Notes under the pieces: model-generated
The model's database searches: none
Seen by the model: the letters and a program-made list of their open reading frames with translations, nothing else
Told to the model about the DNA's origin: nothing
Program-made: the position numbers and the translations under genes
Source of the DNA: Spirochaetaceae bacterium
Lineage (GTDB): Bacteria > Spirochaetota > Spirochaetia > Treponematales > Breznakiellaceae
Assembly (NCBI GenBank): GCA_031277165.1
Contig: JAISLT010000118.1
Span: forward strand, 1 to 58,319
Direction: 5' to 3'
DNA: 58,319 nt
Part shown: positions 17,718 through 26,212 of the stretch, in pieces
Layout of the letters: every line of letters begins with the position of its first letter
Numbering within the stretch: position 1 is the stretch's first letter

Positions 17718-18836
17718 CTATGGGTAGGATCTCCGAAAGGCCCTAACCCTGGCCGAGGCCGTCTCGCTTAGGGCCGAGCGATCCCCCCGCAGAAGGTACC
17801 GTTCGCCAATACCCGCCACCATGGCCCCGTTGTCGCCGCAAAGTTCCGGCGGCGGAAAGATCGTCCGCAGCCCCCCCTGTCCGGCAAGCCGGGAACGGAG
17901 GTAGGAATTAGCGGCCACGCCGCCCCCGGCCACCACGGTGGTAATGCCCGTATCGGCCGCGGCCCGGAAAAGTCCCCGCAGCAGTATCTCTACGGCGGTT
18001 TTTTGGAAGGATGCGGCAATATCCGCCGCTTCCCCGCCGGAAAGGGCCGGGGAAACCGCCCCCCCCCGCAGCGGTTCTCCCTGTCTCCGCCCTCCCCCCG
18101 GGATTTCCGGTTTCTTAACCCGGAATTGTTCAAGCTGGTTTACCACCGCGGTTTTTAAGCCCGAATAGGAAAAATCGTAGGGATGATCTTTTCCGTCCCT
18201 TCCTTTTTTATACAGATTCGGCATGGGAAATTTAAAGGCTCCGCTGTCCCCGGTTTGGGCCAGCCTGTCTATGGCGGCCCCGCCGGGGTAGCCAAGGCCG
18301 TAAAACTTTGCCACCTTGTCAAAGGCCTCACCCACCGCATCGTCTATGGTGGTTCCCAGTACGGTTATGTCATCAAAATCATCGGCCCGGCAGATGGCGC
18401 TGTGTCCCCCGGACACCAGCAGCCCTAAGAAGGGATAATCCGGGTATACCCCCTCCTCTTCGGCCCCTGCCCTCCGCAGCCGGGAAGCGTAGAGATGGGC
18501 CAAAAGATGATCCACCGCTATATAGGGAATATCCCTGGCCCAGGCAAAGGCCTTGCCAAAGTGGAGCCCCACCAGGAGGGAGCCTAAAAGTCCGGGATGG
18601 GCGGTTACGGCAAGGCCCTCCACATCGTGGGGTTTAAGCCCCGCATCCTTCAAGGCCCGGTCCACAACTCCGTAGATCCACCGGGTATGCATGCGGCTGG
18701 CAATCTCCGGCACTACCCCCTGGTATTTGGCGTGGAAAGGAATTTGGGTGGCCACCACGTTGGAAAGAACAACCCCGTTCTCTACCACCGCCGCGGCACA
18801 TTCATCGCAGGATGTTTCAATACCCAGAACCTTCAT
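17718..18836 (-). CDS. tsaD: tRNA N6-threonylcarbamoyladenosine transferase TsaD
   Basis: 372 residues, Kae1/Qri7 family. Start GIETSCDECAAAVVENG, then QGVVPEIASRMHTRW and the metal-binding HLLAH (about 110-114), and the C-terminal VVAGGGVAANSYLR. It transfers threonylcarbamoyl to A37 of ANN-decoding tRNAs. An insertion of about 25 residues (PGGGRRQGEPLRG region, near 247-275) makes it longer than the usual ~340. It follows the YibQ-like gene by 6 nt. A Sua5/YciO-like gene, making the same intermediate, is at 21907-22578. Confidence 0.96.
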   Translation of the reverse strand: MKVLGIETSCDECAAAVVENGVVLSNVVATQIPFHAKYQGVVPEIASRMHTRWIYGVVDRALKDAGLKPHDVEGLAVTAHPGLLGSLLVGLHFGKAFAWARDIPYIAVDHLLAHLYASRLRRAGAEEEGVYPDYPFLGLLVSGGHSAICRADDFDDITVLGTTIDDAVGEAFDKVAKFYGLGYPGGAAIDRLAQTGDSGAFKFPMPNLYKKGRDGKDHPYDFSYSGLKTAVVNQLEQFRVKKPEIPGGGRRQGEPLRGGAVSPALSGGEAADIAASFQKTAVEILLRGLFRAAADTGITTVVAGGGVAANSYLRSRLAGQGGLRTIFPPPELCGDNGAMVAGIGERYLLRGDRSALSETASARVRAFRRSYP

Positions 18837-18842
18837 AGAAGA

Positions 18843-19922
18843 TTATTTTCCCCGGTGGAGAAGCCCCGAGACGGTAACAAACACAAAGCCCCGCCTAACA
18901 AGGACCGGGTACAGTTCCGTAAGGATCCCCGCAAGCCGGGGCGACCAGGCGTGGCCGATAAGAACGGCGGCGCCGGTTTGTTCGGCCCTTTTACAGCCCG
19001 CTTCAAGGGCCCCCAGGATCGATTCCCGGTCCTGTTCATTGTCAAGAAAAATATCCCGCTGGGCTATGGTAAGGCCCAGTTCTTTGGCTATCCGCGGCCC
19101 CGCCGTATCGGCGATGGTCCTGGAATCAAGAAAATAAAGGCCGCTGTCCCGGCTTAGCTCCAGCAGGGGCCTCATAATTGCCGGATCCATGGTGGCCCGG
19201 GATCCTTCGTGGTTGTTAAAACCCATGACCGGACCAATTTCGTTAAGGTTTTGCACCAGAACAGCCTTGATTTCTTCGGGGTTCATGCCGGTCCTAATTG
19301 CCCCAGGGCCGGGATCCTGGCCGTTCAGAGGTTCCATGGGCTGATGGAGAAAAAGTTCTTTTTTGGCGGCGCGGACCCGGCGGGCCGCTTCCACCGAATT
19401 GGGAAGCCCCGGCAGCACGGCTATCGTTAATGGGCCGGGGAAGGCAAGAAAGGGATCTAATTCACGAAGGTTGTTTCCCCCGTCGTCTATGACCAGGGCC
19501 AGCAGGGCCCGGCGTTCTCCGGTCTGGGCGGCGCCCGGCACGGCGGTTTCCGGGGCGGCGGCGCCCGGCTCAACTCCCGGCACGGCAGCGCCCGGGGTAG
19601 TCCCGGAGCCGGCCGCCGCATCCAGATCCCGTATGGCCTGATCCAGTTCGGGAAGTACGCCGGTTCCGTCAACCCCGGATATGCTCTCCGGCGAAGTCTG
19701 TTCTGCCCCCGCGGGGGTTTCCCCCGCCAAAGAAGGTCCGGGGGGCTCAAAGCCGCCGGCCAGGGCCGAGCGGGCCGCAAAAAACCCGCCTACCCCCAGG
19801 ACGGCGGCGCAGATCACCGCCGCCGCAATAAGGGCGGCCTTAACGCCGTCTTCAAAATGGAGTTTTTTCCGGGTCCTTGGCTCTTTAGGGGGCTTTTTTG
19901 CCGGCCTTTGTTGTGTTTTCAC
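18843..19922 (-). CDS. Divergent polysaccharide deacetylase (YibQ/DUF610 family)
   Basis: 359 residues from GTG 19922. A basic cytoplasmic start, one membrane helix (about 30-52), a long Ala/Pro/Gly-rich linker (55-125) and the deacetylase-like barrel (about 128-355) with LALVIDDGGNN, LFLHQPMEP and ILIGHAWSPR-type motifs (here VLIGHAWSP). It faces the periplasm and probably acts on cell-wall or other glycans, but the family activity is not well established. Upstream of tsaD in the same unit. Confidence 0.85.
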   Translation of the reverse strand: MKTQQRPAKKPPKEPRTRKKLHFEDGVKAALIAAAVICAAVLGVGGFFAARSALAGGFEPPGPSLAGETPAGAEQTSPESISGVDGTGVLPELDQAIRDLDAAAGSGTTPGAAVPGVEPGAAAPETAVPGAAQTGERRALLALVIDDGGNNLRELDPFLAFPGPLTIAVLPGLPNSVEAARRVRAAKKELFLHQPMEPLNGQDPGPGAIRTGMNPEEIKAVLVQNLNEIGPVMGFNNHEGSRATMDPAIMRPLLELSRDSGLYFLDSRTIADTAGPRIAKELGLTIAQRDIFLDNEQDRESILGALEAGCKRAEQTGAAVLIGHAWSPRLAGILTELYPVLVRRGFVFVTVSGLLHRGK

Positions 19923-19930
19923 CTGTTACT

Positions 19931-19960
19931 AACATAATCGGGAAATTATCCCTTGGTAAA
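19931..19960 (-). promoter_or_regulatory. Possible leaderless promoter of the YibQ-like gene
   Basis: Minus strand TTTACC (19960-19955), 18-nt spacer, TATGTT (19936-19931), then 8 nt to GTG 19922. Weaker than the others. Confidence 0.4.
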
Positions 19961-20079
19961 TAGCCCTAAAAGCCCCGGCGGCGAATTTTTTTGCCCAAAG
20001 CCCGCAGTGTACGGGCCCGCAGGCCGCTGGTCCGCAAACTGTTAATCTGCTGATCCGCAAACTGTTAGGCCGCAGGCCC

Positions 20080-20901
20080 TTAACCGGAATAGTTGTACAG
20101 CGCCGGGTTATTTTGTATTTTCTGCAGGGTCTTTATTTCAATCTGCCGCACCGTTTCGGGTGAAATACCCATTTTTCGGCCTATTTTTTTAAGGGTATAC
20201 CGTTCCCCATCGAACTGATACCGGTACATAAGAATATCCTTTTCCCGTTTTGTCAGCGTATTAAGAACCTTCATCGCGGCAGCCTTGGAATCCTTTCGCA
20301 GAAAAACCCGCTCCGGGTTGTAGGTATAATCTTCGTGGTATTCCAGAATCCCCTCGGAATTAGGATCATCGCCCTCCGCATCCAGGGACAAAATGCCGTT
20401 GGTCATAAAAAGGACCGTATTCACATCGCTTACCGAAACTCCTATTTCTCCGGCAATTTCCTTCGGGGTGGGCTTACGGGTAAGCTCCTGGGTAAGGATA
20501 TGATAGGCCCGTTGGATTTTTTTGAGTATCTCTTCCTTCCGCTGGGGAAGCCGGATAATACGGCGTTTGTTCACCAAAAACCGGAATATGCTCTGCTTAA
20601 TCCACCAGCCGGCATAGGTGGAAAACCGCACCTGTTTCGCGGGATCATAGAGTTCCGCCGCATGGATAAGCCCCAGGTTCCCTTCCTGGATAAGATCCAG
20701 CAAAGATAGATCCGGGCTAAAATACGAACGGGCTATTTTAACCACCAGGCGAAGGTTCGATTCAACCAGCCTTTGCCGGCACTGTTTTTCGCCCCATTGG
20801 ATCCGCCGGGCCAGGTCCAACTCTTCCTCGAAACTTAACAGCCGGTATGCTTTTATCTGACTAAAATAAATTTGAAGAAGATTAGTCTTGTCTTCAGTCA
20901 T
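20080..20901 (-). CDS. Sigma-70 family RNA polymerase sigma factor (group 2/3)
   Basis: 273 residues. Region 1.2 (DKTNLLQIYFSQIKAYRLLSFEEE), region 2 with DLIQEGNLGLIHAAELYDP and FSTYAGWWIKQSIFRFL (core binding and -10 recognition), region 3 (about 135-165) and region 4 with a helix-turn-helix (KKIGRKMGISPETVRQIE, about 240-257). It lacks the long region 1.1 of the housekeeping factor, so it is an alternative sigma factor, RpoS/SigB-like in build. GGAGATATC precedes ATG 20901. Its target promoters are unknown. Confidence 0.93.
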   Translation of the reverse strand: MTEDKTNLLQIYFSQIKAYRLLSFEEELDLARRIQWGEKQCRQRLVESNLRLVVKIARSYFSPDLSLLDLIQEGNLGLIHAAELYDPAKQVRFSTYAGWWIKQSIFRFLVNKRRIIRLPQRKEEILKKIQRAYHILTQELTRKPTPKEIAGEIGVSVSDVNTVLFMTNGILSLDAEGDDPNSEGILEYHEDYTYNPERVFLRKDSKAAAMKVLNTLTKREKDILMYRYQFDGERYTLKKIGRKMGISPETVRQIEIKTLQKIQNNPALYNYSG

Positions 20902-21345
20902 GATATCTCCATGGACTTCGAAACCCCGGGATATTTATTATCCGCCTAATACAGCCCAAGGGGCCTTCCCCCAATAACCGGGTTTTAAGGGATGCCCCAG
21001 GGCCGCTGCCCCTGTAGATTTTGTGCGGCGCCAGCCGTAAAAATCCCCGGGTACCACAACCGCTAAGCCCACACAGTATACAAGCAAATTCCATGCCAAG
21101 TTACATAAATTCTTTATTAAATTGTAATTTGTTGTATAGGGGTTTTTCCAAAACTTCAGTTCCAGGGAAAGCCCCTGTAGACACAGAAAGCTTCGCCAAC
21201 TCTAAATCCTTATGTAGTAAGGATTTACGCTGAGAAATTCCAAGGCCAATCCTGAACCTGGCGGCGTTTTAGGATTGGTTCGTATGGCAGGGAATTAAAA
21301 AGCCCGCCATGGTGATAAACCGGCAAATACGGCAAAATGTCTATA
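20902..21345. other. Intergenic region with hairpins, no gene
   Basis: About 440 bp. A perfect 10-bp inverted repeat TAAATCCTTA / TAAGGATTTA (21203-21212, 21218-21227) and a second CCAATCCT / AGGATTGG pair (about 21247-21284) are seen. A 70-codon frame at 21021-21233 has no Shine-Dalgarno and looks random. Confidence 0.5.
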
Positions 21346-21380
21346 TTTTCATACATTTACACAAAATGAATGTATGAAAA
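21346..21380. promoter_or_regulatory. 12-bp perfect inverted repeat, possible operator
   Basis: TTTTCATACATT (21346-21357) and AATGTATGAAAA (21369-21380) with an 11-nt spacer, about 66 bp upstream of the next gene. The size and spacing suggest a regulator site rather than a terminator (no G+C in the stem). Confidence 0.45.
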
Positions 21381-21445
21381 ATAATATATTTTGGCCTTCA
21401 AAACAGCGGGTTTTGAAAGAGTCCCCGCTATGGTATATTTTATAT

Positions 21446-21901
21446 ATGGCCTTTTTAAAAGATTACGGTATCCGGGCCCAGGAAAAAGGCAGGGATGTGC
21501 ATTATTTTATCAAATGGTCCCCCCTGACCAAGGCGGACCGGTGGATCATAAGTTCCACGGTTCCTGCGGTGGGGGGGGTATACGAAGTATACTGGATGGA
21601 CGACCACGAGCACCTGCGGATGCTCTCGGTGGGCATAACCCATTACGGGGGCCTGCGGTCGGAACTGCGGCGGCTGACGGATCCGGAATTAAACGAAGAT
21701 CCGGCGGCAAAAAAAACCCTGGCGGAGGAGGAGATCTGGTTTCGCTATGCCCCCTGCAATTCCGCCGCCATCATGGCGGATGTACACTGGTTTTTTAAGA
21801 AGACCTATTTTCCCGAAAAACCGGGGGTCAGCCATTCGGGGCGGTACGAAAAAATCTATATGAACGAGTCGGCCCCGGATAAGCTTATTTGGGTGCCCTA
21901 A
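21446..21901 (+). CDS. Conserved-looking soluble protein, possible GIY-YIG-like start
   Basis: 151 residues from ATG 21446. TATATT (21434-21439) is only 6 nt upstream, so the mRNA may be leaderless. The segment GGVYEVYWMDDHEHLRMLSVGIT (two lines only: GGVYEVYW then LRMLSVGIT) followed by GGLRSELRRL recalls the two-strand core of GIY-YIG proteins, but the catalytic Arg and Glu context is uncertain. Its stop is 5 nt before the Sua5/YciO gene, so the two are an operon. Function not known. Confidence 0.65.
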   Translation: MAFLKDYGIRAQEKGRDVHYFIKWSPLTKADRWIISSTVPAVGGVYEVYWMDDHEHLRMLSVGITHYGGLRSELRRLTDPELNEDPAAKKTLAEEEIWFRYAPCNSAAIMADVHWFFKKTYFPEKPGVSHSGRYEKIYMNESAPDKLIWVP

Positions 21902-21906
21902 ATGGT

Positions 21907-22578
21907 ATGATAGCGTATATTGTTCCCACTAATATCGACGACCGTGTCCTGGTCCGGGCGGCCCGGCTTCTTGAGGAAGGGAACCTGATTGCGGTTCCTT
22001 CCGACACAAGCTGGGTTGTGGTTTGTTCTATGAATTCCCATAAGGGCATAGACCGGCTGCGAAAAATTTCCGGGGAACGGGATGAACGGCATTTTACCCT
22101 GCTTTGTTCGGATATTTCCCAATTTGCCGAACTGTGCAGCATGGACAATACCCGGTTCCGGCTTATTAAACGCCTTTCCCCAGGGCCCTATGTGTTTATC
22201 CTTAAGACCCTGTTGGGAACCGAAAAGGCCCTGAACCTGCGGCGGGGCGAAATTGGGGTGCGCATCCCGGATCATCCGGTCCCGGTGGACCTTATCAAAA
22301 CCCTGGGATCCCCCCTCTATTCGGTGACGGCAAAAAAAAGCATGGCCGGCACAGGATTCCGGGACCGGGAAACCCCGGCTCCCGAAGCCGGGGATAAACT
22401 TCCCCCCATCCCGGAGGAGGACCTCTTTACCGGAGGCTGGGAACTGGAGGAGATTGAAGGCCTGGCCCTAATTCTTGATACGGGGGATGAACGGCCCCGG
22501 ATTTTTTCTACAATACTCGACGTATCCGGAAACGAGGTGCTGCCTATCCGTTTAGGCGCCGGTTTGTGGCCGGTGTAG
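21907..22578 (+). CDS. Sua5/YciO/YrdC-family protein
   Basis: 223 residues from ATG 21907 (the frame continues to 21889 only as TTG). Contains AVPSDTSWVVVCSM, where most Sua5/TsaC enzymes have PTDTVYGL-type sequence, then SPGPYVFILK and GVRIPDHPV. Members make threonylcarbamoyl-adenylate for TsaD, but the changed first motif points to the YciO branch, whose role is less clear. It could be the TsaC of this organism, with tsaD 3 kb away. Confidence 0.85.
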   Translation: MIAYIVPTNIDDRVLVRAARLLEEGNLIAVPSDTSWVVVCSMNSHKGIDRLRKISGERDERHFTLLCSDISQFAELCSMDNTRFRLIKRLSPGPYVFILKTLLGTEKALNLRRGEIGVRIPDHPVPVDLIKTLGSPLYSVTAKKSMAGTGFRDRETPAPEAGDKLPPIPEEDLFTGGWELEEIEGLALILDTGDERPRIFSTILDVSGNEVLPIRLGAGLWPV

Positions 22579-22604
22579 CCCTGCGGCCCAGACCTCCGGG
22601 GGAT

Positions 22605-23558
22605 TTACCGCAGTACCGTCCGGGGGTTAATGGAAGAACCGTTTTTATATACCGTAAAGTGGAGGTGGGGGCCGGTACTTAGGCCGGTATTACCCACATA
22701 GCCGATGATGGTTCCCGGATTAACATACGCGCCGGATCTGGTGCCAATGGAACTCATGTGACCGTACAGGGTACTATAGCCGGAAGAATGGGTTAGGACC
22801 ACAAAGTTCCCGTAGGTATTGTCGTAGCCCACCGCCTTAACCCGGCCGGCCATGGCGGCCTTGATCGGCGTACCGCTGGGAGCGGCAATGTCCAGCCCGT
22901 CATGGAAAGAGCGGGCCCCGGTAAAGGGGCTGCGGCGGTATCCATAGTACGAAGAAAGCCGTCCCCGAACAGGCCAAAGGAACAGATCCCCGTTGATTTC
23001 CTGTTCTTCCTCCCAGGGAAGCGCTGCCCCGGGCAAAAACAGGCTGGTATTTGGGTTGATCTGGCCGGAAAAAAGCTCGTTGGCCACCCGGATTTCATCC
23101 ACCTCTGCCTTATATCTGGATGCGATACTTTCCAGGGAGTCTCCCTTTTTTACCGTATAGAAAATACCGTCCTGATTGGGAACCCGGATCGTTTGGCCTA
23201 TTTGAAGGGCCCGGGTGTTTTTTATATTGTTTACCGAAATAAGGGTACCGGTGGAAAGGCCAAAATTCTTGGCCACCTCCCCCAAAACATCCCCCTGTTG
23301 GATTCTGTAACTTGAAAACAAAAGCATGCGGGGCTGGGTAAATTCTTCCGGCTCCGACAGGCCCCCCGTTTCCAGGGAGACAAGCTCGGCGGTTACGGCG
23401 CTTTCCCGGCCGCCAATACTGTCTTCCGGGGCAACTTCGGCCTTAATACTTTTGCCCTGTCCCGCTATAAGCAGGGTCGCCAAAACCAGCAATAAGGCGC
23501 CCGAAAGAACCTTTAAAGCAGCATTGGTTACCGCGAATTTTCTAAAAATAACCAGCAT
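22605..23558 (-). CDS. LysM-M23 cell-wall metallopeptidase
   Basis: 317 residues from ATG 23558, with GGCGGAG 9 nt upstream. Signal anchor (about 14-33), two LysM peptidoglycan-binding repeats (near 88-130 with YRIQQGDVLGEVAKNFGLS and 137-180 with YTVKKGDSLESIASRYKAE), then an M23 endopeptidase domain with zinc ligands in FHDGLDIAAP (His, Asp) and GPHLHFTVY (HxH). It cuts peptidoglycan cross-links or acts as an EnvC/NlpD-like activator; the complete HxxxD...HxH set suggests an active enzyme. Confidence 0.93.
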   Translation of the reverse strand: MLVIFRKFAVTNAALKVLSGALLLVLATLLIAGQGKSIKAEVAPEDSIGGRESAVTAELVSLETGGLSEPEEFTQPRMLLFSSYRIQQGDVLGEVAKNFGLSTGTLISVNNIKNTRALQIGQTIRVPNQDGIFYTVKKGDSLESIASRYKAEVDEIRVANELFSGQINPNTSLFLPGAALPWEEEQEINGDLFLWPVRGRLSSYYGYRRSPFTGARSFHDGLDIAAPSGTPIKAAMAGRVKAVGYDNTYGNFVVLTHSSGYSTLYGHMSSIGTRSGAYVNPGTIIGYVGNTGLSTGPHLHFTVYKNGSSINPRTVLR

Positions 23559-23841
23559 ACAATAAAACTCCGCCTGGGCCGTGCGGATGCACACCCATTG
23601 ATACGATTTTCGGTAAATAACATTGCCCAGTATACACTTTTATATAAACTTTGGGAAGTCCTCCGTTGAATTTTGTTAAATTCCCCTGCCTTTTTGTCCC
23701 ATATTCACTTAAAATTTGCTAAATTTTCTTCAAAATGTATCTACTGCCGCCGTCACCTCTGGGCTTAACACGGTCCCGTTTGATGAAACGGGGGGCCCCT
23801 AACTGGGTCTGTGATTACCGTAGACCCATTGTAGACAGACC
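23559..23841. other. Intergenic region with M23-gene promoter and hairpins
   Basis: Minus-strand TTCCCA, 17-nt spacer, TATACT (23634-23629) gives a likely promoter with a ~64-nt leader for the peptidase gene. A 7-bp hairpin CCCGTTT-GATG-AAACGGG (23775-23792) and a GGGTCTGT / ACAGACCC pair around 23804-23842 flank the end of the nuclease gene. Confidence 0.45.
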
Positions 23842-24393
23842 CTATCTATTTTCGCCGGTTTTCTTTAATAACTTAAGCATGTCGCGAATTTCCGCGGCCC
23901 GTTCGTAGTTTTCCGCCGCCACCGCCTCGTCCAGCTCTGTTTTAAGCAGTTCCTGCTGAATTTCCTGATCCCCCGGGGCCGGGCCGGTTAGCTCGTCCGT
24001 TAAAACCCCCGCATCTTCCACCACTTCCCCGGCAATGTAAAGGGGACATTGCCGCCGGACCGTCAGAGCCAGGGCGTCCGAAGGCCGGGCATCCAGAATG
24101 ATTTCCCCCCCGGGGGTGTTAAAAACCAGCCGGGCAAAGAAGGTATTGTCCTTTATTTCGGTAATTTCCGTCCGCAGAAGATCGAATTTAGCCTGCCCGG
24201 CCAGGCTAAGGAGCAGATCCGCCGTAAGGGGCCGGGATACACTGACCTTTCCAAAACCGATTAATATGGCCTGGGCTTCAAGCTGACCGATAAAAATAGG
24301 CACCGCAAAGGACGAGTCCAAAGGCCGGATAAAAACCATATACCCGTCCCCGGTTTCGGCGATTCCCCAAATTTCTCCTTCTAACATTGCCAT
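23842..24393 (-). CDS. Bifunctional nuclease family protein (DUF151) with UVR motif
   Basis: 183 residues. DUF151/BFN core (about 3-130) with VFIRPLDSSFAVPIFIGQLEAQAI and ILDARPSDALALTVR, followed by a C-terminal UvrB/UvrC motif (LDEAVAAENYERAAEIRDML, 153-172). BFN homologues have nuclease activity in plants and are often stress-related in bacteria. ATG directly follows the stop of the prenyl synthase gene; M3 is an equal start. Confidence 0.9.
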   Translation of the reverse strand: MAMLEGEIWGIAETGDGYMVFIRPLDSSFAVPIFIGQLEAQAILIGFGKVSVSRPLTADLLLSLAGQAKFDLLRTEITEIKDNTFFARLVFNTPGGEIILDARPSDALALTVRRQCPLYIAGEVVEDAGVLTDELTGPAPGDQEIQQELLKTELDEAVAAENYERAAEIRDMLKLLKKTGENR

Positions 24394-25536
24394 TTACTGT
24401 AAACGCTCCATAAATTCCGCCAAAAGCGTCCCGGTCCTTTGATTTTTCCCGCCCAGGGACGCAAAAACCTCCGCGGCTTCGCCTATAAGGGCCCTGCCCC
24501 GGCGTTCCGCCTCTTCCAGGGCCCCGGCTTCCCGGAGGGCCCCGGTAAATTCCTCCACCTCGGGAACAGAGACGCCCCCTGTCCGGGCGGCCTGAAAACA
24601 GCGCCGGGTAAATTCCGCCCGGTCCTTGTTGATGTCCCCGGCTTTTCCGGTCCCGTCCCGGCCCTCCAATAAAAAGAGAAGTACCGGCAGGCTTTTTTTC
24701 CCTTCCACCACATCGTCCCCCCGCTTTTTTCCCGGTACCCCCGCGGCAAGGTTTTTTACATCGTCCAATATCTGGAAACCTACCCCCAGTTTTTCCGCCG
24801 CGGCCCCCACGGAATCTGCCACGGCGGGACCGGGGCCTTTTTTAGGACCGGCGGGGCTGCTTGCCGGGCCGGCGGGGACCCTGCCCTGGGCGCCGGAAAT
24901 GCCCCCGGGGGTAATGCGGGCTGCTTCGGCCCCTAAGAGGGCGGCAAACCGGGAAAGGCAGCCCGTTTTAAGGGCGCACATCCGCATATAGTCCGGGATG
25001 GAGGGGACAAAGGCCGGGTCCCGGTGCCATTGTATGTCCAGGGACTGGCCCAGGTGGAGCCGCCGCATATGTTCCCCCCATAGCTGCCATATACGGTTTT
25101 TATTTTCCGCCCTTTCATCCCAGGTTTCAAGGGATGCCAGGGGCAGAAAATACAGAAAAGCCCCGGAATTAATTGCCGTGTCGTTCCCAAAAAGAAGGTG
25201 TATCGCCGGTTTGCCCCGGCGCTCATCGGAATTATCCTCCAGGTCATCGTGGATAAGGCTGGCGGTGTGGGGAAATTCCACCAGGGGCAGCAGGGGCAGC
25301 ACCGAATCGCCGCCCCCCAGGGCCCGGCAGACCAGAAGAGAAAGGAGGGGCCGCCATCGCTTTCCACCCCGGTTAAACAGTTCCCGCCCAGGCCTAAGAA
25401 GGGCCTCCGCCAGTTCCGGGGACAGGTCAAGACCGGGAAAGACCGTGCTGCACCAAGGACCATCCGCTTTCGGGGGCAGGCTTTTTTTTAGCCCCTCTTC
25501 GATTTTTTCCAGCGCCGCCCCATAGTCCTTTTCCAT
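24394..25536 (-). CDS. Polyprenyl synthetase family protein
   Basis: 380 residues, all-helical isoprenyl diphosphate synthase. The first Asp-rich motif is SLIHDDLEDNSDERRGKPA (about 93-111), intact. The second reads ILDDVKNL (near 256-263), so the usual DDxxD is DDxxN. A Gly/Ala/Pro-rich insertion (PGGISGAQGRVPAGPASSPAG, about 210-232) is also present. It elongates isopentenyl diphosphate for quinone or carrier lipids if active. ATG 25536 is 6 nt from a -10 box, so a leaderless mRNA is likely; the next gene on the other strand starts 28 bp away. Confidence 0.88.
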   Translation of the reverse strand: MEKDYGAALEKIEEGLKKSLPPKADGPWCSTVFPGLDLSPELAEALLRPGRELFNRGGKRWRPLLSLLVCRALGGGDSVLPLLPLVEFPHTASLIHDDLEDNSDERRGKPAIHLLFGNDTAINSGAFLYFLPLASLETWDERAENKNRIWQLWGEHMRRLHLGQSLDIQWHRDPAFVPSIPDYMRMCALKTGCLSRFAALLGAEAARITPGGISGAQGRVPAGPASSPAGPKKGPGPAVADSVGAAAEKLGVGFQILDDVKNLAAGVPGKKRGDDVVEGKKSLPVLLFLLEGRDGTGKAGDINKDRAEFTRRCFQAARTGGVSVPEVEEFTGALREAGALEEAERRGRALIGEAAEVFASLGGKNQRTGTLLAEFMERLQ

Positions 25537-25542
25537 GGGATA

Positions 25543-25571
25543 ATTTTAGTCTAACCTGGGTATTGTGTCAT
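25543..25571 (-). promoter_or_regulatory. Predicted leaderless promoter of prenyl synthase gene
   Basis: Minus strand ATGACA (25571-25566), 17-nt spacer, TAAAAT (25548-25543), then 6 nt to ATG 25536. The 28-bp divergent gap to rlmE carries both promoters. Confidence 0.65.
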
Positions 25572-26212
25572 CCTATGAAAAACCGGACCCCTGGTCCCTA
25601 AGGGCCCAAAGGGAAGGATACCCCGCCAGGTCCGTGTACAAGCTTAAGGAGATCGACGAAAAGTTCCGGCTTTTCCGGGGGGGGCAGAACAGGGTCCTGG
25701 ACCTGGGGGCTTCCCCGGGAAGCTGGAGCCTCTATGTCCTTCGCCGGTACCCGGCGCTGGATCTTCTTGCCGCGGCGGATATGCTGCCCCTTTCCCGGCG
25801 CTTTGACCGGGGCCTTTTTGAGGGGGATAATTTTTTCTTTATCCAGGGCGACTTTACCTCGGCGGTGGTTAAGGCGGAACTTGCCCGCCGGGGACCCTAC
25901 GGGACCGTCATCAGCGACGCCGCCCCGGGTACAACCGGCTCCCGGTCCGTGGACACCCTTCGTTCCCTGGCCCTGGCGGAAGAAGCCCTGGCCTATGCGG
26001 ACGCATACCTGGTTCCCGGCGGGAACCTGGTGATTAAGGTGTTCCAGGGGGGGGATACCGCGGAACTGCTTGCCCGGTTAAAGGAGCGGTTTACCGGGGC
26101 CAGGGGCTTTAAACCCGCGGCATGCCGCGGCGGCTCCTTTGAAACCTACTATATAGGCCTGGGAAAAAGGGCTACACTGGAAAAACCGAAGGATGGTAAG
26201 GTCCGTGCTTAA
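25565..26212 (+). CDS. rlmE: 23S rRNA 2'-O-methyltransferase RlmE (RrmJ/FtsJ)
   Basis: 215 residues from GTG 25565. FtsJ family: RSVYKLKEIDEKF with the first catalytic Lys, SAM-binding VLDLGASPGSWSLYVL (about 43-58), the catalytic Asp in VISDAAPGTTG and Lys in LVIKVFQGG. It methylates U2552 of 23S rRNA. TAACCT (25552-25557), 7 nt upstream of GTG, may be its -10 box. Its end overlaps the next gene's start. Confidence 0.95.
   Translation: MSSYEKPDPWSLRAQREGYPARSVYKLKEIDEKFRLFRGGQNRVLDLGASPGSWSLYVLRRYPALDLLAAADMLPLSRRFDRGLFEGDNFFFIQGDFTSAVVKAELARRGPYGTVISDAAPGTTGSRSVDTLRSLALAEEALAYADAYLVPGGNLVIKVFQGGDTAELLARLKERFTGARGFKPAACRGGSFETYYIGLGKRATLEKPKDGKVRA

Noticed and set aside
23535-23623. Upstream small frame beginning ATG 23623 before the M23 gene
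   Set aside because: It starts 5 nt after a -10 box and would overlap the M23 start, but sequence alone cannot show that it is translated.
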